64,000 nucleotides of DNA from Flavobacterium sp. J372 (GCF_024699965.1 NZ_JAJOMZ010000004.1:1486001-1550000); one strand, 5' to 3'; shown: positions 25,941 to 34,402, counted from the first letter of the stretch. Notes: a model not told the origin generated them from the letters alone. Translations and numbers: made by a program.

Positions 25941-26522
25941 TCAGCCTTTAGTTAACTTCTTCCTTATTTTACTCAGAAACTCAGGTGAAATGCCAAGATA
26001 CGAGGCTATGTAGTGCTGTGCCACCCGTTGGGGCAGTGTAGGGTATTGCTCTAGGAATTCAAGGTATCGTTCCTGTGCGGGCATGGCTATAGTGTGGAAT
26101 AACCTGTTTTGTGTAGCAGAAAGATGGCGCTGAAGGAGTATGCGGAATGCCCTTTCGAATCGCGGGGCGCGGGCAAAAAGTTCTTCTTTGGTTTGGGGTG
26201 AGAAGGTAAGGAACTCGCTGTCCTCAAGCGTTTCAATAAAAACCTTACTGGGCTTATCTTCATATATGCTGAAGGAGATATCGCTTACCCAGGCATTTTC
26301 TGTGGCGAACTGCAGTATGACTTCAAAGCCATTCTCGTCTATATAGTATTTGCGTACGCAGCCTTTCACCACAAATGCTTCGAAGTTGCACATTTCACCT
26401 TCATGCAGCATGATGGTTTTCTTCGGCACAACTTTATGTTCAAGCAATGAATTAAGCACATTTAGCTCTTCTTTGCTGAAAGATACGTAGCGGCTTATAT
26501 TTTCATTGATTTGCTGATACAT
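25941..26522 (-). CDS. Crp/Fnr-family transcriptional regulator
   Basis: A 193-residue protein from ATG 26522 (an upstream ATG at 26552 adds ten residues). A cyclic-nucleotide-binding-like beta roll spans about 30-125 (HKVVPKKTIMLHEGEMCNFEAFVVKGCVRKYYID) and a C-terminal helix-turn-helix RVAQHYIASYLGISPEFLSKIRKK follows. It lacks the Fnr cysteines. This subgroup is very common in Bacteroidota and often sits beside the gene it controls; the pirin and yceI genes downstream are candidates. Family A and B repeats separate it from the VOC gene. Confidence 0.9.
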   Translation of the reverse strand: MYQQINENISRYVSFSKEELNVLNSLLEHKVVPKKTIMLHEGEMCNFEAFVVKGCVRKYYIDENGFEVILQFATENAWVSDISFSIYEDKPSKVFIETLEDSEFLTFSPQTKEELFARAPRFERAFRILLQRHLSATQNRLFHTIAMPAQERYLEFLEQYPTLPQRVAQHYIASYLGISPEFLSKIRKKLTKG

Positions 26523-26547
26523 GACTGCAAGATAAGGAAAATAAACA

Positions 26548-26608
26548 GTCACACTGAGCCTGTCGAAGTGGACTGTTTATTTCGGCGCTTCGACAAGCTC
26601 AGCGTGAC
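26548..26608. repeat. Interspersed repeat family A, inverted pair
   Basis: The copy at 26548-26570 (GTCACACTGAGCCTGTCGAAG) is the near-perfect reverse complement of the copy at 26587-26608 (CTTCGACAAGCTCAGCGTGAC). With a 16-base loop they form a hairpin of about 20 pairs with two mismatches, downstream of the VOC gene. Confidence 0.7.
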
Positions 26609-26628
26609 TAGTTGCAGGGCTGTTTATT

Positions 26629-26668
26629 CCATTTCGACCGAAGCGCAGCGTAGCGGAGAAATCTCGAG
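26629..26668 (+). repeat. Interspersed repeat family B, single copy
   Basis: CCATTTCGACCGAAGCG then GCGGAGAAATCTCGA, same ends as the unit at 24060-24096 with a variable centre. It lies 21 bases from the family A pair. Confidence 0.6.
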
Positions 26669-26724
26669 GTTATGTCACGATTGGCATCCCCTCTGAAAGA
26701 GGGGAATGCAACTCTTCTAAAAAT

Positions 26725-27090
26725 TTACTTCGCGTGATCCGAAGGCTCCCAAAGCTCAATTTTGTAGCCTTCCGGGTCATATATCCAGGCAAATTTGCCT
26801 ATTTCGTCTTCCATGCGGTTATCGTCAACCTTTACGCCGTCAGCCTTCATGGTTTCAATCAGCTCATCCAGCCCCTCCACTCGAAGGTTTACCATAAACT
26901 GCTGGTCTGGCCTTCCGAAGTAGTCTGTTGTCTCTTTAAAGGGCGAGAAAACAGTCGGCCCTGCATCCTGCCTCCATACTTCTTTATCCATTGAAAATGT
27001 AATCCCGAAGTATTTTTCATACCATGCGCCCAGCGCTTTGTTGTCTTTTGAGCGGAAGAACAATCCGCCTATTCCTGTTACTCTTGCCAT
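26725..27090 (-). CDS. VOC (glyoxalase/dioxygenase) family protein
   Basis: A 121-residue single VOC fold: MARVTGIGGLFFRSKDNKALGAWYEKYFGI, FMVNLRVEGLDELIETMKADGVKV and the C-terminal KFAWIYDPEGYKIELWEP with the metal-type Glu. I place the start at 27090 because homologues begin MARV; an ATG at 27108 adds six residues but sits eight bases from a CAACTTTG box. Function unknown beyond the family. Confidence 0.88.
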   Translation of the reverse strand: MARVTGIGGLFFRSKDNKALGAWYEKYFGITFSMDKEVWRQDAGPTVFSPFKETTDYFGRPDQQFMVNLRVEGLDELIETMKADGVKVDDNRMEDEIGKFAWIYDPEGYKIELWEPSDHAK

Positions 27091-27162
27091 GTTATTTTTG
27101 GTTTTCATTTTGGTGCAAAGTTGCAGGTTATGCTGTGGTTCCGGCTAATACTTTAGGATGAT

Positions 27163-27642
27163 TTACGAGATAATCCGCATCCTTTTCGCAGTCTCCACGG
27201 CCTGAGTGCGGCGTTTCACCTCAAGTTTCTCAAATATTTTTGAAGAATGCGTTTTTACTGTATTAAGCGATACAAAAAGCTTGTCCGCTATTTCGGCATT
27301 GCTCAGCCCATCGGCCATAAGTTCAAGCACCTCGAGCTCACGTGGGCTTATGCCTGTTTCTTCTAGCGCTTTTTCGTCGCGTATAAATACATTTTCGTTT
27401 ACATAAACCGCCACCTCTTTCTCAACCACAATAGTCTTAGGCTTGGCAAGCTTTAGCGCCAGCCAAATACCGAGCCCGGTGAATACAGCGGCAATAGCCC
27501 CGGTAAAGATCTCAGGAGTATAAGTCGCCAGCAAAAACCGAAATTCAAGCCAACGCAGCCCTATAAGCAGCAAGGCAAGGCCAAGGCCGTATAGCAGCAG
27601 GTCTTTGTTCTTATGTAATGATGTGAGTATTAATTTCATCAT
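27163..27642 (-). CDS. Membrane-tethered LuxR-type regulator
   Basis: A 159-residue protein with two predicted membrane helices (LLLYGLGLALLLIGLRWLEF and FTGAIAAVFTGLGIWLALKLA), a short linker and a C-terminal LuxR/GerE helix-turn-helix: ISPRELEVLELMADGLSNAEIADKLFVSLNTVKTHSSKIFEKLEV. There is no receiver domain. DNA binding from the membrane is implied. It is 42 bases downstream of the thioredoxin-permease frame on the same strand, and may respond to that system. Confidence 0.85.
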   Translation of the reverse strand: MMKLILTSLHKNKDLLLYGLGLALLLIGLRWLEFRFLLATYTPEIFTGAIAAVFTGLGIWLALKLAKPKTIVVEKEVAVYVNENVFIRDEKALEETGISPRELEVLELMADGLSNAEIADKLFVSLNTVKTHSSKIFEKLEVKRRTQAVETAKRMRIIS

Positions 27643-27684
27643 TTCTCAACTTGTGGCTAAGTGCCTGTATGCTTGTGGCTAAAT

Positions 27685-29166
27685 TTACTTATTTTCTTTC
27701 AGCCCAAGCGCCTCTCGCAGTTCTTTTTCAAACAATCGGTCTTCCGGGAAAGGCATCCTGGCATTAATAAGCTCACCCCCGGGGCCTATCAGGATAAATC
27801 TCGGAATTCCCTGTACATCATACGCCTCCTGAAACAGGTTTGCGTCATTCAGGTGTACCTGCAACACCGATTTTGACTTACCCTTTGCCTCAACAAACCA
27901 GTCATTAATGCGCCTGTCAGTGCTTGCTGCCACAAACTTCACGGGCTCATCTTTATACTTTATCGCCATTTTCTCAAAGTGCGGCGACTGTATCCGGCAC
28001 GGCACGCACCAGGTAGCCCAAACATCAATCACAACATATTTGCCTTTCAGTTGCGCAAGGTTAAATGGTTGCTTATCAACGGTAATAGCATCAAACACAG
28101 GTGCAGGCTTGCCTTTTCCCAGGCTTTCTATAATGCGTGCCTTATCGGCTATCACGGCAGAGTATTTTTTATCTCTAAACGTATAGAGGTAGCGGTTCAG
28201 CAGGCTGTCACGTTCGGCTTTATCTGCCGCTTCCTCCACGCTCTTTTTAAGCTGGTAATATAGCATTTTGTCTTTATAACTACCCGGCTTCATTGCCGCG
28301 ATGGCCTGCAGCGCTTTGGTATCTTCAGGTATGTCGGCCTTGTTTTCAGATATAAGCTGATACATTACATAGTCAAAATAAGAGTGGTCGCTCAACAGGC
28401 TTTCGTCATCAAGCCTTACCATTTCCTTCATTCTCTTTATGTCAGATGTTTCTTTTGTTTCCTTTCCGGGAAACATTGCTTCACGCTTTTTAAGAAAAGC
28501 TGTCCAGTAGTTCAGGAATTTTATGGTGATCACCTTTTTGTTTTTCTGTGTAAAGTCATCACCGGGAATGTAGTTATCAACAGTCTTAAACCTGCCCGAC
28601 TCATTCATGGCATCATTCCAGTCATCAACAAGCTGGTCTGTAAACCTGTCGGGCAGGTCTATAAACATGTTATCCTGCAGGTAATACTCTACATAACTCC
28701 ATCCCTGTATTTCTCCGGTAACCTGGTTTTCGGCCAGGCGCGTGCCGGTAAACTTTACATCGCCGGTATTGTTTTTAAACTTTATATCGGCATAAACGCT
28801 GTCTTTTGTGCCGAGTATCATTTCGAACTGCACCGAGTTATCAAGTATCATGCGGTATTTGTCAAGCGGCACATCTTTATCAATCACGTAATGGAAAGTA
28901 TTACCCTTAAGCGGAATAGCAGCAACGGTCTCATCTATAAAATTGTCTTTTATGAATAGCATTTTCAACGGGACATCACTGTCAATAGTACCCGCAACAA
29001 CAGTTCTGCCGTGGCGTGCCGTCTGGTTCGGGATAAGTGTGTACACCAGCAACCCGCCAAAGAGTATGACCACACCCGCCAACGCCAGCCCCCCGTTGTG
29101 CACTGCCGAAGAATGCCCACGTGAATTTCTTGTGCCTGTACCAGTTAAAGCCGATATAGAGAACAA
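27685..29166 (-). CDS. Periplasmic TlpA-like thioredoxin domain, probably the C-terminal half of the ABC permease
   Basis: The credible part starts near the C6 tract (29089-29094): a membrane helix LALAGVVILFGGLLVYTLI, a beta-rich domain like the DUF4369 type (GTIDSDVPLKMLFIKDNFIDE), a helical middle, and a TlpA/AhpC thioredoxin fold with VIDVWATWCVPCRIQSPHFEKM and the cis-Pro GIPRFILI. The first 26 codons (TTG 29166 onward) are an out-of-frame reading of the permease. Removing one G from the tract joins both frames into one product of 736 residues. The topology fits: a six-helix permease with cytoplasmic C-terminus, then a seventh helix that places the thioredoxin domain in the periplasm. 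If not fused, it would need an unusual start. Confidence 0.75.
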   Translation of the reverse strand: MFSISALTGTGTRNSRGHSSAVHNGGLALAGVVILFGGLLVYTLIPNQTARHGRTVVAGTIDSDVPLKMLFIKDNFIDETVAAIPLKGNTFHYVIDKDVPLDKYRMILDNSVQFEMILGTKDSVYADIKFKNNTGDVKFTGTRLAENQVTGEIQGWSYVEYYLQDNMFIDLPDRFTDQLVDDWNDAMNESGRFKTVDNYIPGDDFTQKNKKVITIKFLNYWTAFLKKREAMFPGKETKETSDIKRMKEMVRLDDESLLSDHSYFDYVMYQLISENKADIPEDTKALQAIAAMKPGSYKDKMLYYQLKKSVEEAADKAERDSLLNRYLYTFRDKKYSAVIADKARIIESLGKGKPAPVFDAITVDKQPFNLAQLKGKYVVIDVWATWCVPCRIQSPHFEKMAIKYKDEPVKFVAASTDRRINDWFVEAKGKSKSVLQVHLNDANLFQEAYDVQGIPRFILIGPGGELINARMPFPEDRLFEKELREALGLKENK

Positions 29167-29896
29167 TCATAGCCAGCAGGATCGAAGCAACTTCAGAATA
29201 GGTTATGGGGTAGCCCAGCTGGCTGCCCAGCGGATATTTTGATACTTTGTCTAAAATCTGGATAGGGTACCAGTCAAAGTTAAGTCCGTTAACCGCAAGA
29301 ATTCCCTGCAGCAACAGTATGGCAAAGCCTATAACGATTGACCATATAAAGCTCGGCAACAATACTGAGATGCAGTATTGCAGCGCTGTGAAGAACAATC
29401 CTGCCAGGAAGATGCGAAGTATAAGCAGTAAGAAACGGCCTGTTTCAAAATCGGCGGTGGCATTCTTAGGCAGAGCCATACCCAGCTCAACTATGCCTGC
29501 CATTGCAAAGCTTAGTGCCGTGAATGACAGTATTGCGATGAGGTTGGTCTCAAGCAATACCGTAAATTTAGAAAAATAGATGGATGATTTTTTAATGGGT
29601 TGCGTTTCCATAAGCTGCCAGCCGCCGTTACGATGATCAAGCTGTGTGATGCGGCTTGCCGTTATGATGATAAGAAGCGGGAAGAAAAAATCAGTAAAGC
29701 CGCTTAGGGGTTGTTCAATGAAGTTTTGGTAATGATTGTACGGCAGGCCTTTACCCAGTCTTTCAGTACCCTGTACCAGGGTGGCCGTCATGAACGTTAC
29801 CGGTAGTAAGGCGCTTACTATAATGGCAACAAGGTAAATGCCCGTGCCTTTCTTTTTAAGATGTTCTGCCTTAAGTGCAGTGATAAAGTTTTGCAT
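28982..29896 (-). CDS. ABC-2 type permease
   Basis: From ATG 29896 (an upstream in-frame ATG at 29944 overlaps the ATPase end): a membrane protein with about six helices, first LVAIIVSALLPVTFMTATLV, last VASILLAMIVLYIGFNWYRH, ending in the positive segment RHKKFTWAFFGSA. It resembles permeases of bacteriocin-immunity-type ABC exporters. The reading after residue ~270 (RGAGVGGCGHTLWRVAG to 28982) looks like nonsense because the other frame carries a good membrane helix at the same place; see the thioredoxin entry. It starts 18 bases after the ATPase stop and forms the exporter with it. Confidence 0.82.
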   Translation of the reverse strand: MQNFITALKAEHLKKKGTGIYLVAIIVSALLPVTFMTATLVQGTERLGKGLPYNHYQNFIEQPLSGFTDFFFPLLIIITASRITQLDHRNGGWQLMETQPIKKSSIYFSKFTVLLETNLIAILSFTALSFAMAGIVELGMALPKNATADFETGRFLLLILRIFLAGLFFTALQYCISVLLPSFIWSIVIGFAILLLQGILAVNGLNFDWYPIQILDKVSKYPLGSQLGYPITYSEVASILLAMIVLYIGFNWYRHKKFTWAFFGSAQRGAGVGGCGHTLWRVAGVHTYPEPDGTPRQNCCCGYY

Positions 29897-29913
29897 TGCG
29901 TTACTTTTGTTGG

Positions 29914-30825
29914 TTATCGTTGGTTTACAAGCGCCATGAACCATTCTTCAAGGCCGTTCAGTATCTTTAGTTCATACAGCTGTGCGCCGCCGTCAATCAG
30001 TTTTTTAGACAGCGCCGGTATATCATAGCGGCCCGGCAGTTCCAGGGTGAGCTGCTGCATGCCGTCAAGCGTTACGTTTTCATTATCCGCCGAAAGGCGC
30101 GCGTGCCATGCAGAGGCGTCGTCAAGGGTTAGTTGTACTTTACACACGCCCGATTGCTGGCCGAGTTCTGCAATTGTACCTTCAAAACGCAGCTTGCCGT
30201 TGGCGATGATGCCCACGTGGGTACACATTTTTTCGATTTCAGACAACAAATGGCTTGAGACGAATATTGTTACGCCTTTCTCGCGATTGAGCCTTACAAG
30301 CAGTTTTCGAATGTCCTGGATGCCATTGGGGTCAAGGCCGTTCACCGGTTCATCCAACAACAGCAGTTCGGGTTCACTGAGTAGTGACATCGCAATGGCC
30401 AGCCTTTGCTTCATACCAAGCGAATATTGTTTCGCCTTGCGCTTTGCATCGCGCTGTAGGTCAACCAGCTCCAGCACTGCGGCAATACGGCTTTCGGGCA
30501 CATTGCGGAGCTTGGCTATGTACTTAAGGTTGTCATATCCGCTCAGGTGCAGGTACAGGGCAGGGCTTTCAACAAGCGACCCAATATTGTCAAACACCTG
30601 CGGCAGCTGGCCCTTAAGCGGCTTGCCGAATATTTTAATGGCGTCTTCCTGCTCGGGCAGTATGCCTGTAAGAAGGCGCATGGTGGTAGATTTACCCGCA
30701 CCGTTCGGGCCAAGGAACCCGTAGATGGAACCTTTCGGGATGTGCAGCGACACATTGTCAAGCACTTTACGGTGTTTAGAGAAGCGGAAGTTGAGTGACT
30801 GCGCTTCTATGATATAGTCAGGCAT
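29914..30825 (-). CDS. ABC transporter ATP-binding protein
   Basis: A 303-residue ATPase: Walker A GPNGAGKS, the signature YSLGMKQRLAIAMSL, Walker B LLLLDEPVNGLDP and the switch His in VSSHLLSEIEKMC. The layout (short regulatory C-terminal domain, GRYDIPALSKKLIDGGAQLYELKI) is that of drug/bacteriocin exporters of the BcrA type. It is the first gene of the exporter unit. Substrate unknown. A short GCTCAGCAGCT direct repeat lies upstream. Confidence 0.93.
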   Translation of the reverse strand: MPDYIIEAQSLNFRFSKHRKVLDNVSLHIPKGSIYGFLGPNGAGKSTTMRLLTGILPEQEDAIKIFGKPLKGQLPQVFDNIGSLVESPALYLHLSGYDNLKYIAKLRNVPESRIAAVLELVDLQRDAKRKAKQYSLGMKQRLAIAMSLLSEPELLLLDEPVNGLDPNGIQDIRKLLVRLNREKGVTIFVSSHLLSEIEKMCTHVGIIANGKLRFEGTIAELGQQSGVCKVQLTLDDASAWHARLSADNENVTLDGMQQLTLELPGRYDIPALSKKLIDGGAQLYELKILNGLEEWFMALVNQR

Positions 30826-30891
30826 ATTGGTTAATTCGTTGATTTGTTTATTCGTTGATTTGGATTTTAGAATTTTAGAATTCCGTATAAA

Positions 30892-30917
30892 GCTCAGCAG
30901 CTGATCGCTCAGCAGCT
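30892..30917. repeat. GCTCAGCAGCT direct repeat in a divergent gap
   Basis: GCTCAGCAGCT occurs at 30892-30902 and 30907-30917, flanked by AAA and TT so that AAAGCT/AGCTTT and GCTGA/TCAGC can also pair. It lies between the ABC ATPase and yaaA starts. Confidence 0.45.
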
Positions 30918-30943
30918 TTCGCAGCCAATATACAAAATCTTCC

Positions 30944-30951
30944 TACATTTG
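30944..30951 (+). promoter_or_regulatory. -7 box of the yaaA promoter
   Basis: TACATTTG fits TAnnTTTG, 19 bases before the yaaA ATG. Confidence 0.45.
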
Positions 30952-30969
30952 TGATATAAACTCCATTCC

Positions 30970-31731
30970 ATGAAAATCGTTATATCTCCGGCCAAAACGC
31001 TTGATTTTGAGACTAAACTTCCAACCCGCCGCAACACGCAGCCTGCATTTCTGGACAGGGCTGAAATAGTGCATGAGGAGCTGAAGGAAAAGTCGCCAAA
31101 GGAATTGAGCGAACTTATGTCGATTTCGGATAAGCTGGCTGACCTGAACTGGCAGCGCAACCAGGAATGGAAAACACCTTTTACCACTAAAAATGCCCGG
31201 CCTGCCATGTATGCCTTTAACGGTGATGTATACACGGGGCTCGATGCTTATACAATACCAGCAAACAAGATTGGAAAAATACAGGATACTTTGCGGATAC
31301 TTTCAGGGCTTTACGGACTGCTGAAACCACTTGACCTGATACAGCCTTACCGGCTGGAAATGGGAACAAAGCTGGAAGTAGGAGAGGATAAGGATTTGTA
31401 TGCTTTCTGGAAACAAACTATCACTGATGCCCTGAATGCCGAACTTAAGGAAAAGGAGCTTTTTGTAAACCTGGCTAGCAAAGAATATTTTGACGCTATT
31501 GACGAAAAAGCCCTTAAAGTGCCTGTAATTACCCCGGAGTTTCGTGATTATGACCCTGAAGGCAACCTGCGCATGGTGAGCTTTTTTGCTAAAAAAGCGA
31601 GGGGGATGATGGTGCGCTACATCATTGATAAAAACGTGAAGACCCTGAAAGGACTAAAGGGTTTTGACTATGACGGATATTCTTTTGATGCAAAGCTAAG
31701 CAAGGGGAATACGCTAGTGTTTACCCGTTAG
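30970..31731 (+). CDS. yaaA: Peroxide stress protein YaaA
   Basis: A 253-residue YaaA/DUF328 protein: [15 protein letters not shown] at the N-terminus, [52 protein letters not shown] and [16 protein letters not shown]. In E. coli YaaA lowers free iron during peroxide stress and binds DNA. Full family length. It stands alone with a -7 box just upstream. Confidence 0.96.
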   Translation: MKIVISPAKTLDFETKLPTRRNTQPAFLDRAEIVHEELKEKSPKELSELMSISDKLADLNWQRNQEWKTPFTTKNARPAMYAFNGDVYTGLDAYTIPANKIGKIQDTLRILSGLYGLLKPLDLIQPYRLEMGTKLEVGEDKDLYAFWKQTITDALNAELKEKELFVNLASKEYFDAIDEKALKVPVITPEFRDYDPEGNLRMVSFFAKKARGMMVRYIIDKNVKTLKGLKGFDYDGYSFDAKLSKGNTLVFTR

Positions 31732-31799
31732 TGGGTTGCGGGTTTTAGGTTTGAGGAAAGTTAAATTAAATATTAATATTATAATAATATTCAATTGCC

Positions 31800-32228
31800 A
31801 TGAAGACAATATTAGCCCTCCTATTGATTTTTGCAGCTTTTAACGGCCATTGCCAGGCAGTTAAAAGAATCACTTATTCCGACAGCAGTATGGGAGGTGT
31901 TGCCAAGGTAATAATAACCAAAGATTCTATCAAAGGTGAATTAAAAAACACACGCAAGAAGATCATTATAAAAGAAAAAACCCAGAAGAAATATTGGGAT
32001 AGGCTGGTCCGTTCGTTTTCAATAGCTGAATTTGAAAAAGTAGGACAAAAGAAACCCGAGCCCCAAACAGACGGCAACGTCACTTATGTTTCAATTGAAA
32101 CAAAAGAACAGACTTATTCTGTACGGGATGCCTATATCGATCCTGTTGCCAACAAAAGCGTTTATAATTTTCAAATGATCATCAGAGAGAAATTTACCGA
32201 GGTTTATGAAAAGAATAAGGGTAAATAG
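31800..32228 (+). CDS. Exported protein of unknown function
   Basis: A 142-residue protein with a Sec signal (MKTILALLLIFAAFNGHCQA) and a basic mature part containing IKGELKNTRKKIIIKEKTQKK, FSIAEFEKVGQKKPEPQTDG and VSIETKEQTYSVRDAYIDP. No family recognised. It may be co-transcribed with yaaA (68-base gap). A degenerate family A repeat pair follows the stop. Confidence 0.75.
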   Translation: MKTILALLLIFAAFNGHCQAVKRITYSDSSMGGVAKVIITKDSIKGELKNTRKKIIIKEKTQKKYWDRLVRSFSIAEFEKVGQKKPEPQTDGNVTYVSIETKEQTYSVRDAYIDPVANKSVYNFQMIIREKFTEVYEKNKGK

Positions 32229-32252
32229 CATTTGCATTGTAATAAATGAAAC

Positions 32253-32344
32253 TGTCACGATGAGCTTGTTGAAGCGCTATTACAGTGATAGAATACACAC
32301 TAAGCCCTTTCAGTGAGGAACAGCTTCACTCAGCTCAGCCTGAC
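32253..32344. repeat. Interspersed repeat family A, degenerate inverted pair
   Basis: TGTCACGATGAGCTTGTTGAAGC (from 32253) is an inverted, diverged copy of the family A unit, and GCTTCACTCAGCTCAGCCTGAC (32323-32344) a direct one. They lie between two convergent genes and could pair across a 45-base loop. Confidence 0.55.
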
Positions 32345-32384
32345 ATACTTTGTAATTTTGTTATTTGATTTTTGGAACTTACCC

Positions 32385-32828
32385 TTATACATTCAGCACT
32401 GTAAACGTATGGTTGTAGAACAGGCCTGATGAGCCTATCGTGAACCTGAACTCAAGCGTGTCATTCCCAACGTACACCATATGTGCCTTTCCTGTCTGCC
32501 CGTTGAGGTTTAGTGTAAGTACATTTCCGGTAGTGGTATAAGTACCTTCGCCAACAATTTCGGCATCAGGGTCACAGTTGTGATACAGGTAGAAGGTACC
32601 GTCTTCATGAAACTCAAATGCATAATTTTTTTCTGACGGATTTTCAATTGCGCAGCTTAGGTTTACTGCTTCGCCTTCTATAGAGAGCCCCACTGTTTTA
32701 CGTATCCCTATCACACTTCCGGTGTAAGGGTTACCAATGCCGTTATTACTGAAATCGGGTTGCTGAACATCGTCATCACCACATGAAATAAACAAACATA
32801 GTGTAAGTAAAATAAATAGCCTTTTCAT
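32385..32828 (-). CDS. Small lipoprotein, lipocalin-like
   Basis: A 147-residue lipoprotein with signal MKRLFILLTLCLFISC (lipobox LFISC) followed by GDDD. Asp right after the Cys region is usual in Bacteroidota lipoproteins. The mature part has alternating strands (YAFEFHEDGTFYLYHNCD, GEGTYTTTGNVLTLNLNGQTG, LEFRFTIGSSGLF) like the small lipocalin-type proteins of this phylum. No specific function can be given. Confidence 0.8.
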   Translation of the reverse strand: MKRLFILLTLCLFISCGDDDVQQPDFSNNGIGNPYTGSVIGIRKTVGLSIEGEAVNLSCAIENPSEKNYAFEFHEDGTFYLYHNCDPDAEIVGEGTYTTTGNVLTLNLNGQTGKAHMVYVGNDTLEFRFTIGSSGLFYNHTFTVLNV

Positions 32829-33028
32829 ATCTCATTTAATTTTACCACTAAGTTACAACGGGGTAATATCAACTGCTGTTAACCCCTTGCCAAACATATC
32901 TTTGAAAAGGGTTAAAATATCAATTTTTATAACAAATAAAGATGTAAGAAAATAATCAACTCGATTTTATATTTGAGTTTAAAAATTTAATTACCAGTAC
33001 ATTGAATTGAATTAATTGTATAAAAAGT

Positions 33029-33598
33029 TTAATATGGTAGCCAGTTGTCAATTATCTTTTTTCCTTGTGGAGTAAGTATGCTTTCAGGGTGAAATTGCAC
33101 TGCCCTGACATCAAAAACGCGATGGCGCAGCGACATGATTTCGCCATTCTCATCTGTAGAAGTCACTTCCAGGACTTCGGGAAAATCAGCACGGTTTACA
33201 CTCCATGAATGATACCTTCCTACTTCAATCTGCGCAGGCAAATTTCTAAAAAGCACTTCATCATCAACTGTGGTTTTTACTGTTGAAGCCACGCCATGAT
33301 GTACGGTGTTGAGGTTAATAAGGCTTCCGCCAAAAGCCTCTGCAATGGCTTGTTGGCCTAGGCAGATGCCAAGTATGCTTTTAGCCGGGGCGTATTTCCT
33401 GATGACTTCCAGTAACTGCCCGGCTTCTGAAGGGATTCCCGGGCCGGGTGACAGCACGATTTTATCATACGCAGCGATATCCTCAATGTCAACTTCGTCA
33501 TTGCGAATTACCGTGACTTCGTTGTTGGGCGCTTCCAGGTAATGTACAAGATTGTATGTGAAACTGTCGTAATTGTCTATGACCAGAATTTTACGCAT
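33029..33598 (-). CDS. Glutamine amidotransferase of anthranilate/aminodeoxychorismate synthase
   Basis: A 189-residue class I glutamine amidotransferase from ATG 33598 (33616 adds six residues). ILVIDNYDSFTYNLVHYLE, LSPGPGIPSEAG, ILGICLGQQAIAEAFGG (nucleophile Cys) and VQFHPESILTPQG (His/Glu) are diagnostic of TrpG/PabA. It supplies ammonia for anthranilate or aminodeoxychorismate. No trp or pab partner gene lies beside it, so which pathway it serves cannot be told from here. Confidence 0.93.
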   Translation of the reverse strand: MRKILVIDNYDSFTYNLVHYLEAPNNEVTVIRNDEVDIEDIAAYDKIVLSPGPGIPSEAGQLLEVIRKYAPAKSILGICLGQQAIAEAFGGSLINLNTVHHGVASTVKTTVDDEVLFRNLPAQIEVGRYHSWSVNRADFPEVLEVTSTDENGEIMSLRHRVFDVRAVQFHPESILTPQGKKIIDNWLPY

Positions 33599-33742
33599 GA
33601 TAGAAGTTTTGCGCAAAGATAGGGAGGAAGCTCTAAAGCTGGTAGGCTATGGGATGTTGCCTGTTTTAAATATTTGTAGATTTTTAGTTATTAGAAAATT
33701 AAAATAGCTTATTTCAATTGTTTGTTCAAATAGTAGAGCTCG

Positions 33743-33763
33743 CTAAGTAGCTCGGCGACTTAG
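33743..33763. repeat. Short hairpin CTAAGT/ACTTAG
   Basis: CTAAGT (33743-33748) pairs with ACTTAG (33758-33763) over nine bases, inside a GAGCTC/GGCTC-rich segment in the 220-base gap between the amidotransferase start and the exported yceI. Meaning unknown. Confidence 0.3.
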
Positions 33764-33790
33764 TAGCAAACAGGCTCTTACTACAAAAAA

Positions 33791-33811
33791 AGCCCCGCAT
33801 ATAGCGAGGCT
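33791..33811 (-). terminator. Terminator of the MarR-nitroreductase-yceI operon
   Basis: AGCC-CGC/GCG-GGCT arms with one mismatch and a five-base loop, followed on the minus strand by TTTTTTTG, 24 bases after the yceI stop. Confidence 0.8.
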
Positions 33812-33835
33812 CACTTCAATAAAAATCTAAAATAA

Positions 33836-34402
33836 TTAGAATTGCAGATTTACTGTCAGGTCAAAGTCATCATAGATGAAGTTGTCACCAAGGCCTTCAA
33901 AGAAATTTTTTGATTTGTATTTGATGTCATACTTAGTCCTGTCTACAGAGAACGTAGTTGTAGCAGAATTCTTGTTCACTGTCAGGTCAAAAGTTACCGG
34001 CTTAGTGATGTTCTTGATTGTAAGGTCGCCTGTTACAGTGTATACGTTAGCAGATTTAGCCTTGATTGATTTAAATACAAGCTTAGATGTAGGGTATTTA
34101 GCCGTACCGAAGAAATCTTCAGCTTTAAGGTGGCCTTCAAGGTTTTGCTTTCCTTCACCGCTTATATCGGTTACTGTTAGTGAGTTCATGTCAACAGTAA
34201 AATTACCACCTGTAAGTTTTCCGCCTTTAAAATCAAGCTTACCATCTTTAAATTTGATGAAGCCGCTGTGCTCGCCACCCGTTTTCTTACCAACCCATTT
34301 GATATCGCTGGTGGTTGTATTGATTTTTTTAGATTGTGCTGTAGCCGTAAGGGTACCAAGCGCTACAACAAGTGCAATTGCAATAGATTTCAGATTTCTC
34401 AT
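33836..34402 (-). CDS. Exported YceI-family protein
   Basis: A 188-residue YceI lipocalin with a Sec signal (MRNLKSIAIALVVALGTLTATAQ). Family motifs: SDIKWVGKKTGGEHSGFIKF, HLKAEDFFGTAKYPTSKLVFKS, GDLTIKNITKPVTFDLTV and YDIKYKSKNFFEGLGD. It should bind a long hydrophobic molecule in the periplasm. It is the third gene of an operon with MarR and a nitroreductase-family enzyme (36-base gap), an arrangement common in Bacteroidota and suggestive of a stress or redox response. Confidence 0.93.
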   Translation of the reverse strand: MRNLKSIAIALVVALGTLTATAQSKKINTTTSDIKWVGKKTGGEHSGFIKFKDGKLDFKGGKLTGGNFTVDMNSLTVTDISGEGKQNLEGHLKAEDFFGTAKYPTSKLVFKSIKAKSANVYTVTGDLTIKNITKPVTFDLTVNKNSATTTFSVDRTKYDIKYKSKNFFEGLGDNFIYDDFDLTVNLQF

